64,000 nucleotides of DNA from Modestobacter roseus (GTDB taxonomy: Bacteria; Actinomycetota; Actinomycetes; Mycobacteriales; Geodermatophilaceae): NCBI RefSeq assembly GCF_007994135.1, contig NZ_VLKF01000001.1, positions 3,596,001-3,660,000 of the forward strand, written 5' to 3'. A program made the translations under genes and the position numbers. The notes under the pieces were generated by a model. It saw nothing but the letters and a program-made list of their open reading frames with translations, did not search any database and had not been told where the DNA came from. Shown here piece after piece: positions 58,102 through 64,000 of this stretch. The stretch's first letter is position 1, and each line of letters starts with the position of its first letter.

Positions 58102-59900
58102 GCGGCACCCCGCTGAGCGAGGCCACCGGCGGGCGGACCCAGCAGCCCACCGCCGGGTTCCGCGACCTGCTGCCCCTCCTGCAGCCGCACCGCCGCGCAC
58201 TCGCCGCCGCGGCAGGGCTGTCGCTGGTCGCGGGGGCCGGGGCGTTGGCCCAGCCGGCGCTGGTCGGCCGGGTGATCGCCGCGGTGGGCGCAGGCGACCC
58301 GGTGCTGCCGGTGGTGGTCGTCCTGGTCGTGGTGCTGGTGGCCGCCGCCCTGCTCGGCGCCGGCCAGCAGTACCTGCTCCAGCGCACCGCCGAGGGGGTG
58401 GTGCTCACCACCCGGCGCCGGCTGGTCGACCGGCTGCTGCGGCTGCCGGTCGCCGAGTACGACCGGCGGCGCACCGGCGACCTGATGTCCCGGGTCGGCT
58501 CGGACACCACCCTGCTGCGGGCCGCGGTCACCAGCGGGGTGGTCGAGCTCGCCGGGTCGGTGGTCGTCGGGGTCGGCGCGCTGATCGCGATGGCGCTGGT
58601 CGACGTCTGGCTGTTGCTGGTCACGGTCGTCGCCGTCTCGGTGGGCGTGACCACCGCGGTGCTGGCCGCCCGCCGGGTGCGGGCGCTGTCCCGCCAGGCG
58701 CAGGAGGAGGTCGGGGCGATGAGCGCGGCCGTGGAGCGGGTGCTCTCCGCCGTGCGCACCATCCGCGCCAGCGGCGCCACCACCCGGGAGGTCGCCGGGG
58801 TCTCCACCAGCGCGGAGCGGGCCTACCGCGCCGGCGTCGCGGTGGCCCGGCTGGAGGCGCTGGTCTCCCCGGCCGGGTCGATCGCCGTCCAGGGGGCCTT
58901 CCTCGCCGTGCTGGGCCTGGGTGGCTGGCGGGTGGCCACCGGCTCGATCGCCGTCGCCGACCTGGTGGCCTTCATCCTCTACCTCTTCCTGCTGGTCATG
59001 CCGCTGGGTCAGCTCATCGGCTCCTGGACCCAGCTGCAGGCCGGCCTCGGCGCGCTCGCCCGGGTGCAGGAGGTGCTGGCGCTGGACCCCGAGCACGACG
59101 AGGTGCCCGAGCGCCGGCCCGCCGGTGGCGCCGCGGCGGTGCTGCGGGTGCCGACGGCCGGTGACCCGGTGCCGCTGCTCGAGCTCGACGGCGTCGACTT
59201 CGCCTACCCCGGCGGCGGGGAGCCGGTGCTGCGCGGGGTCTCCCTCACCGTCCCCGCCGGCAGCCGCACGGCGCTGGTCGGCCCGTCCGGGGCGGGCAAG
59301 TCGACCGTGCTGGCGCTGGTCGAGGGCTTCTACCCGCTGACCGGCGGCGCGGTCCGCTGGGCCGGCACCGACGTCCGGGAGCTGCCCCGGGCAGCGCTGC
59401 GGTCGCGGATCGGCTACGTCGAGCAGGAGGCGCCGGTGCTGGCCGGCACCGTGCGGGAGAACCTGCTGCTCGCCGCGCCGGACACCGCCGAGGCCGAGCT
59501 GTGGCGGGCGCTGGCCGACGTCGGCCTCACCGGGGTGGTTGCGCGCTCGCCGCTGGGCCTGGACGTGCCGGTCGGGGACGACGGCGTGCTGCTCTCCGGT
59601 GGTGAGCGGCAGCGGCTGGCGATCGCCCGGTCGCTGCTGTCCCGCCCGGCGCTGCTGCTGCTCGACGAGCCGACCGCCAGCCTGGACGCCCGCAACGAAG
59701 GTCTGCTGCGGGACACCCTCGCCGCCGCGGGCGCGGACCGGGCCCTCCTGGTGGTGGCCCACCGGCTGTCCACCGTGCTGGACAGCGACCGGATCGTGGT
59801 CCTGGAGGGCGGCCGGGTGGTCGCCGCTGGTACGCACGACGAGCTGCTCGACGTCAGCCCGCTCTACCGCGAGCTGGCCACCGCCCAGCTGCTGGTGTGA
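58098..59900 (+). CDS. ABC exporter (fused membrane and ATPase domains)
   Basis: The protein has a six-helix exporter domain (about 25-310: QPALVGRVIAAVGAG, YDRRRTGDLMSRVGSDTTLLRAAV coupling region) and an ATPase domain (about 350-600) with Walker A GPSGAGKST, Q-loop YVEQEAP, signature LSGGERQRLAIARSLL, Walker B LLLLDEPTASLD and H-loop VVAHRLSTV, all intact. The start is uncertain. CTG 58098 gives 600 residues and overlaps the previous stop by 4 bp (CTGA), whereas GTG 57984 would overlap it by 118 bp; no ATG, GTG or TTG exists near the expected start. It probably acts as a homodimer; its cargo is unknown. Confidence 0.85.
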   Translation: MSGTPLSEATGGRTQQPTAGFRDLLPLLQPHRRALAAAAGLSLVAGAGALAQPALVGRVIAAVGAGDPVLPVVVVLVVVLVAAALLGAGQQYLLQRTAEGVVLTTRRRLVDRLLRLPVAEYDRRRTGDLMSRVGSDTTLLRAAVTSGVVELAGSVVVGVGALIAMALVDVWLLLVTVVAVSVGVTTAVLAARRVRALSRQAQEEVGAMSAAVERVLSAVRTIRASGATTREVAGVSTSAERAYRAGVAVARLEALVSPAGSIAVQGAFLAVLGLGGWRVATGSIAVADLVAFILYLFLLVMPLGQLIGSWTQLQAGLGALARVQEVLALDPEHDEVPERRPAGGAAAVLRVPTAGDPVPLLELDGVDFAYPGGGEPVLRGVSLTVPAGSRTALVGPSGAGKSTVLALVEGFYPLTGGAVRWAGTDVRELPRAALRSRIGYVEQEAPVLAGTVRENLLLAAPDTAEAELWRALADVGLTGVVARSPLGLDVPVGDDGVLLSGGERQRLAIARSLLSRPALLLLDEPTASLDARNEGLLRDTLAAAGADRALLVVAHRLSTVLDSDRIVVLEGGRVVAAGTHDELLDVSPLYRELATAQLLV

Positions 59901-59908
59901 ACGGCACC

Positions 59909-59922
59909 GTTCCACGTGGAAC
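59909..59922. promoter_or_regulatory. parS site between the ABC exporter gene and gyrB
   Basis: GTTCCACGTGGAAC, a perfect palindrome, 8 bp after the exporter stop and about 7 kb from oriC on the gyrB side. Confidence 0.9.
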
Positions 59923-60053
59923 GGCGAGGGTGGTCCCGCACGCCGCCAGTCGCCGCGAGGCGGCGTGTCGACACGAGGGTCAAGACGGGTGGTGGTGCGG
60001 GTCGCGGGAGACGCTCTGACGCGACGTGGGGGCGTGCATCGCACGCCTGGGCT

Positions 60054-60071
60054 GTACCGACCCGGTACTCT
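60054..60071 (+). promoter_or_regulatory. Candidate gyrB promoter with inverted repeat
   Basis: GTACC-GACCC-GGTAC (60054-60068) is a 5-bp inverted repeat overlapping a TACTCT -10 (60066-60071). GGCGTGC-ATC-GCACGCC (60031-60047) lies upstream. The gyrB leader would be about 100 nt. Supercoiling control of gyrase is known elsewhere, but not shown here. Confidence 0.45.
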
Positions 60072-60178
60072 GGAGGAGACACACCGCCAGCAGCCCGCTG
60101 AGCGCCACCCTGCGCCCCTCGACACCGTCGTCGCATGCGCGCGGACGGTTGCGGAGCTGCGCGAGAGAAGGGCCCCCC

Positions 60179-62212
60179 GTGGTCGCTGCGCCCCAGAACG
60201 AGACCGCCTACTCCGGCAGCTCCATCACCGTCCTCGAGGGACTCGAGGCGGTCCGCAAGCGCCCCGGCATGTACATCGGCTCGACCGGCGAGCGCGGCCT
60301 GCACCACATGGTGTGGGAGGTCGTGGACAACGCCGTCGACGAGGCGCTGGCCGGTTACTGCGACACCGTCCGGGTCACGCTGCTGGCCGACGGCGGCGTC
60401 CGGGTCGAGGACAACGGCCGTGGCATCCCGGTCGACATGCACCCGGTGGAGAAGCGCCCCACCGTCGAGGTCGTCATGACCATCCTGCACGCGGGCGGCA
60501 AGTTCGACGGCAAGAGCTACGGCGTCTCCGGTGGTCTGCACGGCGTCGGCGTCACCGTGGTCAACGCGCTGTCCACCCAGCTGGACGTGACGGTCTGGAC
60601 CAAGGGCAAGGAGTGGCGCCAGCACTACACCGACGCCAAGCCCGGTCCGCTGGAGGAGGTCGGCACGACCGACAAGCGCGGCACCTCCATCACCTTCTGG
60701 GCCGACGGGTCGATCTTCGAGACGACGACCTACTCCTACGACACGATCAACCGCCGCCTGCAGGAGATGGCCTTCCTCAACAAGGGCCTGACCATCGTGC
60801 TGCGCGACGAGCGCCCCGGGCACGGCAAGGCCGAGACGGGCATCGGCGACGACTCGCTGGCCGAGGCGGCCGTCCCGGTCGAGGCGGCCGACGAGGCGTT
60901 CGAGCCGACCGAGGTCACCTACCGCTACGACGGCGGCCTGGTCGACTACGTCGCGCACCTCAACCGGCGCAAGTCGCCGATCCACCGCTCGGTGATCGGC
61001 TTCTCCGCCGACGGGGTCGGCAAGAACGACACCGCGATGTCGGTCGAGATCGCGATGCAGTGGTCCGACGCGTACTCCGAGTCGGTGCACACCTTCGCCA
61101 ACATCATCAACACCCACGAGGGCGGCACCCACGAGGAGGGCTTCCGCGCGGCGCTGACCTCGATCGTCAACCGCTACGCGGAGGAGAAGAAGCTCCTCAA
61201 GGGCAAGGACGACAAGCTCACCGGCGACGACATCCGCGAGGGCCTCGCCGCGATCGTCTCGGTCAAGCTCGGCGACCCGCAGTTCGAGGGCCAGACGAAG
61301 ACCAAGCTCGGCAACACCGAGGTCAAGGGCTTCGTGCAGCGGGTGTGCAACGACCAGATCGGCCACTGGTTCGAGGCCAACCCGGCCGAGGCGAAGACCA
61401 TCATCACCAAGGCCGCCTCGGCCGCGCGGGCCCGCCGGGCCGCGCAGGACGCCCGCAAGCTGGCCCGCAAGAACCTGCTCAGCGTCAGCGGGCTGCCGGG
61501 CAAGCTGTCGGACTGCCGCTCCACCGACCCGCGGAACTCCGAGATCTACATCGTCGAGGGCGACTCCGCCGGCGGCTCGGCCAAGTCCGGCCGCGACTCG
61601 ATGTTCCAGGCGATCCTGCCCATCCGCGGCAAGATCATCAACGTCGAGAAGGCGCGCATCGACCGGGTGCTGAAGAACACCGAGGTCCAGTCGATGATCA
61701 CCGCCTTCGGCACCGGCATCCACGACGAGTTCGACCTGGGGAAGCTCCGCTACCACAAGGTCGTGCTGATGGCCGACGCCGACGTCGACGGCCAGCACAT
61801 CTGCACCCTGCTGCTGACCCTGCTCTTCCGCTTCATGCGGCCGCTGGTCGAGGCGGGGCACGTCTACCTGGCCCGCCCGCCGCTGTACAAGATCAAGTGG
61901 GGCGGCAAGACCGGCGACGAGTACGCCTACTCCGATCGTGAGCGCGACGCGCTGCTCAAGGCCGGCGCCGACGCCGGCCGCAAGGTGCCCAAGGACGACG
62001 GCATCCAGCGCTACAAGGGCCTCGGCGAGATGAACGCCAGCGAGCTGTGGGAGACCACGATGAACCCCGAGACCCGGCTGCTGGGCCAGGTCACCCTGGA
62101 GGACGCCGCGGCCGCCGACGAGCTGTTCAGCATCCTCATGGGCGAGGACGTCGTCGCCCGCCGCAGCTTCATCACCCGCAACGCGAGGGACGTCCGCTTC
62201 CTCGACGTCTGA
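60179..62212 (+). CDS. gyrB: DNA gyrase subunit B
   Basis: GTG 60179 follows GAGAGAAGG. The 677-residue protein has the GHKL ATPase ([74 protein letters not shown]), a transducer ([19 protein letters not shown] region) and the TOPRIM domain ([29 protein letters not shown]) ending [23 protein letters not shown]. All hallmark residues are intact. It pairs with gyrA 127 bp downstream and lies on the standard dnaA-to-gyrA strand. Confidence 0.98.
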   Translation: MVAAPQNETAYSGSSITVLEGLEAVRKRPGMYIGSTGERGLHHMVWEVVDNAVDEALAGYCDTVRVTLLADGGVRVEDNGRGIPVDMHPVEKRPTVEVVMTILHAGGKFDGKSYGVSGGLHGVGVTVVNALSTQLDVTVWTKGKEWRQHYTDAKPGPLEEVGTTDKRGTSITFWADGSIFETTTYSYDTINRRLQEMAFLNKGLTIVLRDERPGHGKAETGIGDDSLAEAAVPVEAADEAFEPTEVTYRYDGGLVDYVAHLNRRKSPIHRSVIGFSADGVGKNDTAMSVEIAMQWSDAYSESVHTFANIINTHEGGTHEEGFRAALTSIVNRYAEEKKLLKGKDDKLTGDDIREGLAAIVSVKLGDPQFEGQTKTKLGNTEVKGFVQRVCNDQIGHWFEANPAEAKTIITKAASAARARRAAQDARKLARKNLLSVSGLPGKLSDCRSTDPRNSEIYIVEGDSAGGSAKSGRDSMFQAILPIRGKIINVEKARIDRVLKNTEVQSMITAFGTGIHDEFDLGKLRYHKVVLMADADVDGQHICTLLLTLLFRFMRPLVEAGHVYLARPPLYKIKWGGKTGDEYAYSDRERDALLKAGADAGRKVPKDDGIQRYKGLGEMNASELWETTMNPETRLLGQVTLEDAAAADELFSILMGEDVVARRSFITRNARDVRFLDV

Positions 62213-62216
62213 GGGA

Positions 62217-62269
62217 GGACCCCCGCCCCCGCGCCCCGCTCCGCTCGGCGCGGGCCCTGCGAGGGGGCC
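62217..62269. repeat. GC-rich palindromic intergenic element, copy 2
   Basis: Starts 5 bp after the gyrB stop. It begins GGACCCCCGCC and ends GGGCCCTGCGAGGGGGCC, like copy 1 at 55174-55229. An inner stem CCCGCGCC/GGCGCGGG is perfect. It separates gyrB and gyrA. Confidence 0.7.
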
Positions 62270-62339
62270 GGTGGCCCTGCCGGGCCGATGAGCTGCATCT
62301 CCCATCCACCGCTGTGTATCGACTTGTGGAGAACCAGAA

Positions 62340-64000
<1,661 letters not shown>

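Noticed and set aside
59901-60178. A short gene between the ABC exporter and gyrB
   Set aside because: No frame shows a ribosome site with a plausible protein; the gap is explained by parS, promoter and gyrB leader.

Overview
The window is GC-rich (roughly 70-75%) actinobacterial chromosome centred on the replication origin. The gene order closely follows the Mycobacterium origin region: a run like Rv0046c-Rv0058 (ino1, padR, DUF5318, ponA, GT87, rpsF, ssb, rpsR, rplI, dnaB) and a run like Rv3907c to gyrA (cca, NUDIX, DUF6049, murJ, trxB, trxA, cwlM, parB, parA, rsmG, jag, yidC, yidD, rnpA, rpmH, dnaA, dnaN, gnd, recF, dciA, gyrB, gyrA). Composition, GTG starts, leaderless starts and the C-terminal extensions suggest a member of Geodermatophilaceae or a close relative; that placement is inference from memory of such genomes.

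Layout. 1-7.4 kb: a truncated alpha/beta hydrolase, an SNF2-like ATPase with a Lys/Ala tail, a TasA-like/SipW-like pair in which the peptidase is fused to a LamG domain, an ElaA acetyltransferase, and a flotillin/NfeD pair. 7.4-9.9 kb: a TPP riboswitch and thiM-thiE-thiD. 9.9-14.9 kb: TPR protein, DNA polymerase IV, a methyltransferase, a cupin, a truncated DUF488 gene, a Pro/Thr/Glu-rich membrane protein and a frameshifted GNAT gene. 14.9-19.8 kb: dnaB carrying a 412-residue intein, an 0.8 kb non-coding stretch with DnaA-box-like sites, and rpsF-ssb-rpsR-rplI. 20-31.9 kb: nfo, GT87, ponA, DUF5318, padR with a perfect operator palindrome, ino1, a lipoprotein, yqgE, an MFS transporter and cca.

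32-43.9 kb: NUDIX, DUF6049, murJ and a separate pseudokinase (fused to MurJ in Mycobacterium), thioredoxin system, CwlM, and an aminotransferase coupled to a divergent D-Ala-D-Ala ligase. 43.9-49.8 kb (minus strand): parB, parA, rsmG, jag, yidC, yidD, rnpA, rpmH. 50.4-64 kb (plus strand): dnaA, oriC, dnaN, gnd, recF, dciA, a frameshifted conserved gene, an ABC exporter, gyrB and the 5' part of gyrA. Genes diverge from the origin as expected for leading-strand transcription.

Five perfect GTTCCACGTGGAAC parS sites are spread over the window, two of them between parA and rsmG. The functions fit together as replication initiation (dnaA, oriC, dnaN, dnaB, dciA, gyrase), segregation (parABS), envelope growth (murJ, pseudokinase, cwlM, ponA, ddl-like, yidC) and RNA processing/translation (rnpA, rpmH, rpsF, rpsR, rplI, cca, rsmG). 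No rRNA, tRNA, CRISPR array, insertion sequence or prophage was seen; the intein is the only clear mobile element.
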